This document shows, piece after piece, positions 43,933 through 53,660 of a DNA stretch of 64,000 nt. This stretch comes from Onthophagus taurus (Eukaryota > Arthropoda > Insecta > Coleoptera > Scarabaeidae). The translations under genes and the position numbers were made by a program. The stretch lies in assembly GCF_036711975.1 (NCBI RefSeq), contig NC_091976.1, positions 6,138,001 to 6,202,000 on the forward strand, in the 5' to 3' direction. Positions within the stretch are counted from its first letter, which is position 1. Each line of letters opens with the position of its first letter. The notes below the pieces were generated by a model. It was not told the DNA's origin. It saw only the letters and a list, made by a program, of their open reading frames with translations, and searched no databases.

Positions 43933-46653
43933 CCCTTAGTGTGTACACCTCCATAGCGAATCATCAAGTGCACACGGGGTCAAATTGACCTGATCAATTT
44001 CCCACTAGCAATATCACCACTACTGTACACGTTTTCGGGAAAATGTTTCAAATGTTTTTTGTAGTAAATTGATTGAACTTTGTCCTAGTAAAATAAAATT
44101 TAAAAGAAATTTTTATTGGTTGTCGAAAAACGTGCTTGAATTTGAAGTTACTCGAAATAAACGCTATTTTACGAAAAAAGGGCGTAAAATGTATAATTAT
44201 GAAGTCGGAGGGGAAATCCTTTTAGGGTTTTGTAGGTAAGTGTCTATGCTTTAAGGAAAAAATATTCGATTACATGGCTTTTCCAAAAAGTATATTTATC
44301 TATAAAGGTGAAGTTCGGCAATTTTCAAGTTTTGAGATAAGTGGAAAATAAGGGATCGCAGTAAATAATTCGAAATATAATCGTACAAAATGGCTTATAT
44401 TTGAATTTTTTAATTCACAAAAACGATTAAACTAAAATATACTGCTGTTTGTATGTATAGACTGTACACCAGCACAGTCTATACATAAGTAGGCTCTGTG
44501 ATCGTCACACATCGCTCGGCTGCAAGATGGGCACTTTGCCTTAGTTTTGTGGTCTTTTTTGCGATCGCACAATGCACATCGAACTCGTTTCTCAAACGTA
44601 GATCGATGTTCTTGAGTTGGTGTTGAATCGATAGACAAAATGGATTCGATACTTTTTCGTATCCCTACCCTCAACGACGGTGTTTCAAGTCGGCGTTGGA
44701 GCTGCGGTTTCAACAGGTAGAAGGCAATCTGTTTTTGGCTTTCCCTTCCAGAAAGCCTTTCGTTCGCCTTCTCCGAATCGTTCATTTTATGGCAGGTATG
44801 GAGTATTCTACTATTGACAGCCGCCTGATCTAACATTCCAAAGAAAAATCGCAATGGCCATCGTTTTGTACCACGAGAGACGGTGTACGAGTGACACAAT
44901 TTGTCGAAAACATCAGTGCCACCTTTCGTAGTGTTGTAGTGGCTTATGATGAGAGGTTTATGCGATTCCGCTTCATTTTCCGTCGATGTAACATATGAGG
45001 ATGCCACTAAAACAATTTTATTCTTCCGTGGTGTCCAAGATAGTAAGGTGATATTCTCGTGAAAACCGTATTTTCCAGTTTCCGCATCTCCTGCTATCTT
45101 CATTTCCAACGGGATCTCGCGTTTATTACTTCTAATTGTGCCTGTTATTTTCATTTTATAGGGATCTTTGAAGGCTTTCTCAATTAATGGGATCGAAGTA
45201 AACCAATTATCACAGATCACACTACGCTCAGTTCCATGAATAGGAGCCGTAACTTTAAAAAATACATCTTCAGAAACAGACAATCCTTTCTCGATGTGTA
45301 CTTTGCCCGTATAGGGAACAGCATTGATCATGTAAAAAGTTTTCGCGTCGTTCAAAGTAACAAGTTTGAGGCCATATCGATCCGGTTTACTTTTTATATA
45401 AACGCGAAATCCACATCTCCCTCGAAATGATAATAGCTGCTCATCCACGGTGCAGAAATTGTGAGGTTTATAATTCCATTTACATTTCTCAATAAACATA
45501 TTCCATAACTCTTCAATACAGGCGAACTTATTATTTTGTGGCCTCCTTGTTTTATCATCGAACCGTATCGACTGTGAAAGGAAAATAAACCGTCTGCCAG
45601 GCATGGTAGCTCGATACATGTTGTAACCTTCGGTATTGGACCATAACTCCTTGACACCGATATGATTGACTCTCCAAATGCCAGCATAATAGAGCAATCC
45701 GATGAAACCGTTTATTTCAATCAAATCAGTTGTATGATGATAAGTTTGGAGGATGCCACCTTTGTCAGTAATTTCACGTCTGGTTGAATCAATTTTTATG
45801 TTTGTATATTTCACGATCAATTCGCGCATTTCCGTTGTGAATAATACCTCCCAGAATTGAACGATTTCCTCACATTGCAGAGCGTCATTCGCTGGTCCTG
45901 GTATGTAAATCCTCGTCGATGAACGTCGATCTAAAAAACAAAAAAAATATGGAAATAACACTAGGTAGTGCGCAGAGTAAACGGTAAATTTCTTACTTGA
46001 GTTTCTTTCGACCGGTTTCACAGACCAGGTATATCCATTTTTTCCCTTCATTGTAGTTATTGGTCTTCCTCTCGCACGTGACAGCGAGGCGCGACTTTGT
46101 TTCGACGGATTTTCAACCTCGGCTTCTATTTCACCAAGGTCGCTTGCCTCATCTGTGTCATCATTCGACATTTGTTCAACATTATCAGATTCGTCATTAC
46201 TCGATTCACCTCCAAAATCGACGATTTCAGGCTCCTCCTGTTCTAAAGCTTCTCCAACACTCCGCGGCCGTAGATTATACGACATTCTACGTGCAGAACA
46301 CAAAAATAAAAACATTTAAAATATATTAAAAGAAAAAATAAAAAAACATATTCCCCATTTTACATTGACGGTCACTTACCTGTAATGCTCAGTAACAAGA
46401 TTGTACTTGATCGCCGAAACACTTAAACACTCGAATCGTGCACACCGGGGTCAATCTGACCCTGCCTATCGCGCGCACATCTGCTTTGGAGTATACTGAG
46501 AAAATTTCTCAAGTGACGATGTTACCTGCTTTTGGGAAGGAGATGAGCCTATACTTTCGTTAGGAATACAATTCAATGAGCCAATCCCGTTTAAGGCTAT
46601 ATAAGTTGAAATAAATTTTTAGGGTCAAAATGACCCCGTGTGCACACTAAGGG
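43933..46653 (-). mobile_element. Inner piggyBac-type element, transposase intact
   Basis: Right end, inverted: CCCTTAGTGTGCACACGGGG after TTAA (46654-46657). Left end: CCCTTAGTGTGTACACC after TTAT (43929-43932), one base off TTAA. Both ends repeat GTGCACACSGGGTCA followed by a TGACC half-site (for example 43968-43990, 46436-46464, 46621-46645). Length 2,721 bp. It lies in the coding exon of the DUF7869-type gene, whose frame is continuous across the site. Confidence 0.9.
44432..46285 (-). CDS. piggyBac transposase, full length with optional intron
   Basis: Open for about 617 residues from MSYNLRPRSVGEALEQ (an ATG ten codons further upstream, at 46315, is also open). Acidic N-terminus; then IYIPGPANDALQCEEIVQFW, the start of the piggyBac core. 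Catalytic Asp candidates: CTVDEQLLSFRGRCGFR, VICDNWFTSIPLIEK and NTTKGGTDVFDKL. A C-terminal Cys-rich finger (CALCDRKKDHKT...CPSCSRAMC...YLCIDC) ends the protein. A 66-base stretch (45996-45931) has GTAAGA...TTTTTTAG borders and a multiple-of-three length; splicing it out also keeps the frame and gives a smoother family match. No lesion is seen, so it may be active. Confidence 0.93.
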   Translation of the reverse strand: MSYNLRPRSVGEALEQEEPEIVDFGGESSNDESDNVEQMSNDDTDEASDLGEIEAEVENPSKQSRASLSRARGRPITTMKGKNGYTWSVKPVERNSSKKFTVYSAHYLVLFPYFFCFLDRRSSTRIYIPGPANDALQCEEIVQFWEVLFTTEMRELIVKYTNIKIDSTRREITDKGGILQTYHHTTDLIEINGFIGLLYYAGIWRVNHIGVKELWSNTEGYNMYRATMPGRRFIFLSQSIRFDDKTRRPQNNKFACIEELWNMFIEKCKWNYKPHNFCTVDEQLLSFRGRCGFRVYIKSKPDRYGLKLVTLNDAKTFYMINAVPYTGKVHIEKGLSVSEDVFFKVTAPIHGTERSVICDNWFTSIPLIEKAFKDPYKMKITGTIRSNKREIPLEMKIAGDAETGKYGFHENITLLSWTPRKNKIVLVASSYVTSTENEAESHKPLIISHYNTTKGGTDVFDKLCHSYTVSRGTKRWPLRFFFGMLDQAAVNSRILHTCHKMNDSEKANERLSGRESQKQIAFYLLKPQLQRRLETPSLRVGIRKSIESILSIDSTPTQEHRSTFEKRVRCALCDRKKDHKTKAKCPSCSRAMCDDHRAYLCIDCAGVQSIHTNSSIF

Positions 46654-47181
46654 TTAAGTTTATTTAAACCAGTGCTTATACATTCGTCTTGGCCAATACA
46701 GAACTCAAATCCCATACCTGAATCTAAAGATAAATGAACCCAATATTCATGTTACTTAACCATACAAAAAGAGGAAAACGCATACCACCATCAACCGGAC
46801 GTAATTCAGCCATTTGAAACATAAATTAGCATGTGGAATTTATTTTTACTTACACGATTTAGCACCTGTCAAAATTTAATTAAATACAAACAAATCACGG
46901 TAACTTGATCTGCACTATCGAAGGAAACAAAATGGATAAAGGTGTTAAAGTCACATAGGACCTTTTTCCATTAACTTAATTTAGATTGTGAAACTCATAG
47001 CACCTTCATCAACAGGTACTTTGCAAAAAAGTAAGAATTAATCTGCAAAACATCTTTAGACGTTTAAATTACTGCATAAAACACTTAAAAAGCCAAAAAT
47101 CCTAAAATTCTCAAAATTGTTACATAACACCTTTATCCACGCGCGTCTTCAATTTATAAATGCAAAAGTAACAATTCTACT

Positions 47182-49096
47182 CTACGTAGAGAAGTGATAC
47201 GCGTTGAAGCACTTCGGGTGGTGTCCGACCTTGCACTTTTCACAGGTGAATATTGTTTGACTTTTACAATGGCGGCACCGGATGCGAGTATTGCTTTTTC
47301 CCACCGTGTGATCTGTTCGATCTCCTCGGATCACGTTGTTGGCGGCTTGATAATTTTCTTTTAGCGAAGTGATTCCACTCAGCACTTTCGATGATTGCAG
47401 TAAGCATTCTGCCACAAATACGCGGAACTCCAGTTGTCACATGATCGTATTTTTCTCAACTTTGCGGCATAAGCAGTGCAGCTTCCAAGCGTTTACCATT
47501 GCACAGTCAAGCGCATTCGTGAATAATGGCCAATACCATTTCTTTCCGCGTATACGAATGCGATAATTGTTTATCGCATTATCGAATAGATCCACACCAC
47601 CCATTGTCTTATTATATTCATGAATCGGATGCGGCATTTCGATGTAGCCCATTTTTTTCTTTTTACGGTCAAAACGCTTCGCACGATGCGACGGTGCGTA
47701 ATGCAGGTGGTTCGATAAGACGGTCACAATTGCATTATCGTTTCAACGCACAGCCAGAACTTCGTTTACCTTGTCAAATGAGTAGTCGCTGGTACCTCGA
47801 TCTTTTTTTTTTCATTGTGCGCACATCTGTAAGCGTCGAGTTATTTGTTCGGTTGTCTCGCACAGTTCCCGTGGGGAAATATCCAAATGAAGAAAGACGA
47901 GACATGAGTTTATGCGACGTAAAAAAATTGTCGAATGTCACGCAGTGTTGGCTCGGACTCTCTAATTTCGAGACCAGACGAAAAACAACGTTCTCACCGA
48001 GTCCGAGGTCTTTATTATTATTACTGGATGCGCCGGCGTACGGTATGAATGAAAAAAGGTATCCTTCGGACGAGCAAAGACACCAATACTTGAATCCAAA
48101 TCATTTTAACAAGAATGTCGACCAAAATATGCAATCATTTGTTCGTCGATCGATAAATTGTGAGCGAAGACGCCGAATTGCATGAACCGTTCGTTCATCA
48201 TATCATTCAAGGGTATCACCTTGGCGAATTTGTCTTTCGGATCGAGGCTTCGGTTATCGCATACATGGAGATGCGCTTTGACACGAAGAAAACGATCACG
48301 AGTCATGCTTGCTTTTATTATCGCACAACCTAAAGATGGGCTATCCGACCAATAACACCTGATTATCGGCAATGTGTGATACCCAGTCACAAACAATATT
48401 CCTATTACTTTGCGCACTTCTTCGACATCGGTTTTGAAAGAGGGATCATTGCGATCGATAGCCGCATATCGGTTTGTACTTTGAACAATGAAATTGATGA
48501 CATCAGCATCGATAAATAATTCGAATAACTGTAATGGATTCAGTGCTCCTGCAATTCGAAACAATAATTAATTACACTCATTGGAATGAATGAGAGAACT
48601 GAAATCAATTACCTAATTTTGTATAAATGTCTGCGTGTTTTTCTATGGACAAAACTACCGGCTGCTTCAAGAATTTATAGTTCTTAGTCTTCATCCACTT
48701 AGGCTTGAGCAAAACAAAGGGCCGATCGCTAATGTTCGAATCTTCGTTATTTTCACATATCGGTTCTTGTGGACAATCGTTATCGAATTCGCACATAACT
48801 TCGATATGGCCCGTAATGTCGTTAGGTATATCCCCACTCAGATCACTCATCAACTGTGTACCTTCATCTATATCTTCATTATCACTAATCGCATCGATAT
48901 TTTCTGGCGGCAGAACTATGAAATCCACGTGGTCGGCATGTCGAATTTGAGTCGCTGTTTCCTCTTCATCAGAGCTAGCATTCACCAAGTCTTCGATTTC
49001 ACGAGCGGTCGTATACTTTTTTCGCAAAATTATATGTAAATAATGCAAGATGATATAGCATAGAGCAGAGCGAAATTGATGCGGTACTGCTGTCAA
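47182..49096 (-). pseudogene. piggyBac transposase of the outer element, broken
   Basis: N-terminal acidic part (SSDEEETATQIRHADHVDF, 49096-48605), a probable short intron near 48565-48605, then LNPLQLFELFIDADVINFIV and NLSIDEQMIAYFGRHSC with the first catalytic Asp (48564-48106). After frameshifts: YNKTMGGVDLFDNAINNYRI with the third Asp and RGKKWYWPLFTNALDCAMVN (47727-47437), and a C-terminal Cys/His finger (CRHCKSQTIFTCEKCKVGHH). The second Asp region (about 47900-48100) is shifted. Inactive, but the parent of the outer TTAA-flanked element. Confidence 0.87.
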
Positions 49097-50841
49097 CTAG
49101 CGTATTCGTTGACCTAGCAAGTGGACTGAAGTTGCACGCGCATATTGTTTGTTCGACCACCGGTTCGACCTAACGTTGCGTTTTCGCAACACTGACCTTC
49201 GCGGCTATCTGGCAAGTAGTAGACTCGCGAATCGCCACGAAATAATATTTTCCGTAGAATATATGGAACTAAGAGTGGGAGCATACGAGAGGAATTCTTT
49301 TTTCAGTATTTTTTTTCATTTTTCCCAATTTATTAAAAATTGAAGACGGAAAACCGTGAAATTCACGATTTTCAACAGCGAAAAAAGTAGGGAAAATAGC
49401 CGAATCGCACAAAATGCGAAAATAAATCGATAAGATACTTCCTTCAACTAAAATATCCGCTTTGATTCGGATCGAAATGTCGTACCTGGTGACCTGTAGA
49501 TAAGAAGAAGCAGTGCGTTGCGAAAACGCAACGCTAGGCATTAATGGGTTAAATCCAAAATAAAGTTTAAACAATTACATTTAAGTCGCATATACAGTTA
49601 TTTTATACTCCCGTTTGATAAATTTTTAACGATAAATCCGAATTTATCAGATCGAATGAATTTATTTAATCGGAGTAATTAACGATAATCTAAAGTAAGC
49701 ATACTCAACTCAAATATAAATGGGGCGTTTAGTTTGGCTGACTCTGTACATAATATATGTACCTTTCAATAATTGGGGTTAGGGTATTCTCCGTTCTATC
49801 CGGCACCTCCATCAGAAAGCAGTTGCCACTACCTCGTTCAATATCCTCAAAAACCCAGTGGCCTTCACGCCATTGTCCACGGTGGTATTTACGGTGGAAA
49901 AATTTCGATTCATCAATTTCCACCGTTTTAGACAACAGCGTGTTCTCATCGAAGCCTCCTACTTGGGTAGGATTGTCGACAAGGTGCTGTTCGGTTATAT
50001 CCCGACAAAAGTTGTACCAATCCACTATGGTGTGGGTGGATCCTTCCCCCAATTTGGCGCCACGTGCCGCCTCATACTGCGGGTGCTCCCTCGCCCATCC
50101 ATATATAATCTCCAAAATCTGTGTCAATTTTAGCTTACTATTCTGAAAGAATGAGCCGGCTCGTATTGACACGCTTTTTCTACATTCCTTGCAGGTCCAC
50201 TGCTTTCCATCGCTGACACACGCTCTCCTTGTCAGCGACATAGTAATGTGGCGTAGTAATCACATTCTCTCGAATTTGCAAAAAGTCGCCGTGTTGCCAA
50301 AAAACTAATTGTGTCTTCAATGGTTGAAATAAAATTGCAGTACAGATCACGTGCTGAAAACGTCTCTGCTAACATTATTTCAACCGGCAAAATTGTCGCA
50401 ACAACGACGATTGTTGTCGGCCCTCTATTTGCCATTGTTGTACTAGTTATAAACATATACGCATATTCAATGTAAAAACTTTTAGATTTGATGGTATGTT
50501 AAATTTACCTAAAATTTATATATACAAAAGAATACTAAAAAATAATGCTAACACTAACAAGTAAGCGTAACACTAAAAACTAAACGTAACACTAAAAAAT
50601 AATAGTAACACTTAATAAACACTAATAAATTAAAAAAAGGAACGCAAAATTATTAAAAAAAAACGAATAAAACAATACTTACAATAATACTATAATCAGT
50701 TCATAAACTAAGAACACGGGAGAGAACAGTCTTTACAGCACTATGAAATAGTCTTATTGGATGTTTTTTATTTTTAGGGGATTCACCCCCAATTAATTAG
50801 GAAATACACATCTTTACTTAAATATGACAATATATTATATT

Positions 50842-51503
50842 TTAGAAGTAGATTAAACACGGGTAAATAAATAAAACAAAAATTATATTGTTAGGGTTAG
50901 GGTTAAATTCTTCCAAAGATTTCCCATTTAAGTAGATCGTCATAAAATTCGAAACGTGTTTAACAGTGAGAAAAGATCTTTTCGTTGTAACGATATTGTT
51001 CATCGAACTAAAAGCTCGTACAGCTTCAGCGCTGCTAACTGGGATTGTTTCCATAATGACCTTGGCTTTTTTCACGATGTTGGGAATTTCGATTTGGAAT
51101 TTTCCAGTCAGTGCGTTTTCTACTAAATCTCTAAAACCATTTATTTTAATTTCATTTTCAAAATAAAATTCAAAGTTCTTATTCTCTTTTATACTTCTTC
51201 TACACGTAACTTCTTCCATATTCAAATATAAATAATATACATTAAATATGTTTTTCAATTGCTCATCCTCCAAGTCTTCATAATTTTCGTCTTTAAGTTT
51301 AAAGTTGCTTTGCTTCATTAATCTATCCTTTAAAGACATCACGAGTGAGTTTAGTCATTTTTCTCGTGGTAATTTATGAAATTTGATTTTACATTCAATT
51401 GCTAGTCCTTCAAATTGTTTTGATTTTAACATGGAATCAATTTTAGATTCATAACAACCAGCAGAATTTTGTAAATTATTAATTGCATTGATTGTTCGCA
51501 TTA
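50842..51503 (-). pseudogene. hAT transposase C-terminal fragment
   Basis: Minus strand ends with the hAT dimerisation domain: IPVSSAEAVRAFSSMNNIVT, KRSFLTVKHVSNFMTIYLNG and EEFNP. Upstream, LQNSAGCYESKIDSMLKSKQ and LKDRLMKQSNFKL belong to the insertion region of the same family (ZNF862/KIAA1586-like hAT). A TGA at about 51359 breaks the frame and the catalytic core is missing. Confidence 0.72.
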
Positions 51504-51866
51504 TCAAGGAAGCTCGGGTAGCTCAGGAAAAAAATCGGGTAGTTATTGTACATTATTAAAAAAGCCCGGAAAAAAGAAAACTTTCGAGATATTAGGAATT
51601 GATTGGGTGAATAATAAAAAAGTAATAAGTATTAATAAAAGTAATTAATATAAGTAATTTATAATAAGGTCATTCTTATTTCGGGTATTGTAATTGTGAC
51701 AGTGATTGTTTTTTAAGTAAGAAGGCAGATTTTTCCTAACGTGCATCACACAAGTGAGTATGTAGAGACAAGGCAGTGTCAAAAGTTTGTAATCAACAAA
51801 CTTCCGCCGACAACACTGACATCGCCTCTGTGTTCGGAATACTCGTACCGCGTGCGCAGAATGCCC

Positions 51867-52045
51867 TCAGCACAGGATCGCATAAGATAAGTGAGGATAA
51901 AAACAGCCATAATAGGCTTTTATTATTACCTCGAGTGGTACTATATTGACTAAATTTCTTATAGCGAATATGCTCTTGTTTAATTTTTTTGTTATCTGAA
52001 AAACGTGTTCATCCCATGTTAGCTTCGAATCTAAATATTTAGTTC
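51867..52045 (-). pseudogene. Jockey-type RT thumb fragment
   Basis: KYLDSKLTWDEHVFQITKKL followed by NKSIFAIRNLVNIVP and LEVIIKAYYGCFYPHLSYAI is the thumb region of a Jockey-superfamily reverse transcriptase. It is fused at about 52045 to a gypsy-type protease fragment. Confidence 0.7.
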
Positions 52046-52244
52046 GACCTCTATGTTGGCAATTCCCTTTTCTATTTGAAGTACTACAGATGGTTGTCGA
52101 AAAAAATCTGTTCCGACGATGATAGGTACTGGTATAGCAGAGTCCTGAACTATATGGAATTTTGTTTTGAACATATTTTCCATTATTCCGACAGTACATT
52201 TTGCAAGACCTATGTTTTGACAGGTTGCAACGTTTAATCCGGAT

Positions 52245-53660
52245 ACACTGTTAAAAATACGGAGCTAAATTTAACTCTTTTTTAACTAAATCTGAAAGTT
52301 CCCTCGCGACCATCCGTTTCGGAGACAAATTTATACGGAGTTAAAAATTTAACTAATTTAAATTGTTAAATGTAGTTAAATTCCTCCAAAGAAGTAGCTA
52401 TTAGTTATACATAAAACGGAGAAATCTAACTAAAGATAATTGTTAATTAACTCCATGTTGTTAGAATGACACCTTTATGGATATTTTGAAATCCTTACAA
52501 GTAGTTAAATTAATCTTTTTCTTAGTTAAACGTTTCCTTGAAAGAGTTAAATGTAACTCCTTTCTAGATAACTTGAATTAATTATATGTAGTTAACCTTT
52601 TCTTTTTTTGTTAAAAGTTCGCTTATTTTAGTTACTTTTCAGGGCGGTACTCAGGTTTTAAGGATTTTTGAACAGGACCGTATTTAAGTCATAACAGTTT
52701 TGTTTATTTTTTAATAATATATTTAAAACATAAAAAAGTAAAAAAATACGGAAAATATTGAGTAGAACACAACTACTAGAACTAACTGTTGCAATACTAA
52801 AAAACAAAGATGATTGTTACTTTTTCTTAAAAATTAAACATTAGAAATTTAAATTAAATCAACCAACTTTTAGATATATACTAAATATAAATATATTATT
52901 CCAATTTATGCGAGTGTTTTATTGTCTTTTCTTACGTTTAACATGATATTTTTGTAGTAACGTGACGCGTCGGAAGAGCACCACCAGGTGGTTGAAATAT
53001 ATATGTAGCACAGACGTCACACATTTTAATAAATATTTTCATTAAATATTGAGGTAGAAATATAGTAGTCTATACGCAAAATAAGATAATCTTAAAACGG
53101 CACCATTACTCATCTATAACTTGCAGTTTCAGATGTATTTCTCGCTCTCGTGGTGTTAATGAAATATATTCGTTTGTACTCAAGCAATATATTTCTTTCT
53201 GGATGAATTTCCAAAATGATTTTAGACTGGTGTCATATCTGGTTTTGAATATAAAATGAGCTTGGAACAATTCATCTAATGCGGCTAAGGAATTTTTCGT
53301 TTCTGTTGGCACCAAAACACCATCTATTGCAATATAATAGTCCAATATGTTTAATTTTGAAGTGCCAACGGCTACCAGAAACGGCTGGTCGGTTTTCTTT
53401 CCACAGAACGATTCATCTAAACTTCCTGATAGCTAAAACCCCAATATTGCTATATTAGACAATTGTACTAACAAACCAATTATTTAGTATAGTTAATAAA
53501 AACTTACATCATGAAACACTATTAATTTTTGGGTTGCCTCTGAAAGTGATTCTTTTTTTACTCCACCCCTTCCTCTGGCACTTGGTGGTAACAAATGTAA
53601 CAGTGTTAAGATACCGTTGGTGTCCTTATCCCAATCTGTAACAATGCAATATTATGTTAC
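52245..53660 (-). mobile_element. Unclassified TE insert with SAMD3-like coding end
   Basis: The left border CACTGTTAAAAATACGGAGC (52245 onward) abruptly interrupts the protease reading frame of the gypsy remnant. The first 400 bases are crowded with AGTTAAAT/AGTTAAC motifs. The right border lies near 53640-53670. The minus strand has a two-exon coding end. No inverted partner of the left end was found, so the element is probably truncated. Confidence 0.5.
53106..53635 (-). CDS. SAMD3-like TE protein, last two exons
   Basis: Exon 53635-53508 (DKDTNGILTLLHLLPPSARG, KKESLSEATQKLIVFHD) ends in GTAAGT; exon 53432-53106 starts after TTTTAG (LSGSLDESFCGKKTDQPFLV) and contains YYIAIDGVLVPTE, ALDELFQAHFIFKTRYDTSL and FWKFIQKEIYCL. 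The block order (leucine-proline segment, IDG, LFxxxFIFxxxY, FxxFIQ) recalls the SAMD3-like proteins that multiply in some animal genomes and are suspected to be TE-borne. The N-terminal exons are absent. Similarity is from memory; function unknown. Confidence 0.5.

Larger units (their letters stand above)
42037..46813 (-). pseudogene. DUF7869-type putative transposase, split by inner piggyBac
   Basis: Exon 1, 46813-46786 (MAELRPVDG), a 62-base intron with GT/AG borders, then exon 2 (46723 down) reading into the inner piggyBac at 46657 and out of it at 43928 in the same frame. N-terminal region: WKRETARIARDRGEKY, then Cys-rich CTDRCRLNCDEKF. Core (RNase H-like by inference): IGYLTMDLQQTMPLPRITTS, FYLRQMWFYNFGIHF, FFTWTEDVANRGSSEIASCL, IIWSDSCAGQNKNFN and, after a frameshift near 42545, HSYLDSDRDFGRIEK. 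The Asp in MDLQQ, WSDSC and SDRDF are candidate catalytic residues. One TAA near 43448 and that frameshift disable it. The family is known to me as a domain of unknown function found in many repetitive animal genes. Confidence 0.75.
41770..47155 (-). mobile_element. DNA transposon encoding a DUF7869-type protein (possibly Sola-like)
   Basis: Inverted ends AATTGAAGACGCGAGTGGAT (41771 onward) and AATTGAAGACGCGCGTGGAT (complement, ending about 47154), continuing RAAGGTGYTATGTAACA. Direct repeats ATAA at 41766-41769 and 47156-47159 are a candidate 4-bp target duplication, with one terminal mismatch. The target is the 3' untranslated part of the outer piggyBac. Related iterated motifs lie near both ends. 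The inner piggyBac sits in its coding exon; without it the element is about 2.66 kb. Boundaries are inferred from one copy only. Confidence 0.75.
41513..49548 (-). mobile_element. Outer piggyBac-type element in the Merlin intron
   Basis: TTAA at 41509-41512 and 49549-49552, with ends CCCATTAAGACC (left) and, inverted, CCCATTAATGCC (right). Merlin copy 1 shows the empty site with a single TTAA (near 38485). Both subterminal regions hold a hairpin GCGTTGCGAAAWCGCAACGC (41643-41662 and about 49513-49532). Total 8,036 bp, of which about 5.4 kb is the DUF7869-type element, leaving a normal size of about 2.6 kb. Confidence 0.92.
41128..50456 (-). pseudogene. Merlin transposase, copy 2, two exons
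   Basis: Exon 1 (50456-49763): FISTIEDTISFLATRRL, zinc ribbon RACVSDGKQWTCKECRKSVS, QILEIIYGWAREHPQYEAAR, catalytic KTVEIDESKFFHRKYHRGQW, ending PIIER before a GTACAT donor. Exon 2 (41425-41128) starts after TTTTTTTAG with YVLLGRIVVSDGWSAYGNI (second Asp) and has FVNPDDPTIHTQNVENMWMK (catalytic Glu). The splice joins in frame. The outer piggyBac lies in this intron. One frame break in the zinc ribbon near 50235 is the only obvious lesion, so the gene was nearly intact. Confidence 0.88.
40888..50745 (-). mobile_element. Merlin transposon copy 2, split by a piggyBac nest
   Basis: The left part 40888-41512 and right part 49549-50745 together match copy 1 and extend further right (GGAGAGAACAGTCTTTACAG...CACTATGAAATAGTC). 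Right end inverted (GACTATTTCATAGTGC) and left end (GGTTATTTTAAAGAGT) resemble each other weakly, as imperfect terminal repeats. The 8-kb insert at the TTAA at 41509-41512 is the outer piggyBac. Confidence 0.85.

Noticed and set aside
42037..43954. Reading the DUF7869-type gene as a host gene
   Set aside because: It lies wholly inside a piggyBac that itself lies inside a Merlin, and has inverted repeats around it; a transposon origin is far more likely.
47526..48185. 219-residue plus-strand open frame
   Set aside because: It runs antisense to the outer piggyBac transposase (KMGYIEMPHP, VDLFDNAI and others on the minus strand) and has no motif of its own.
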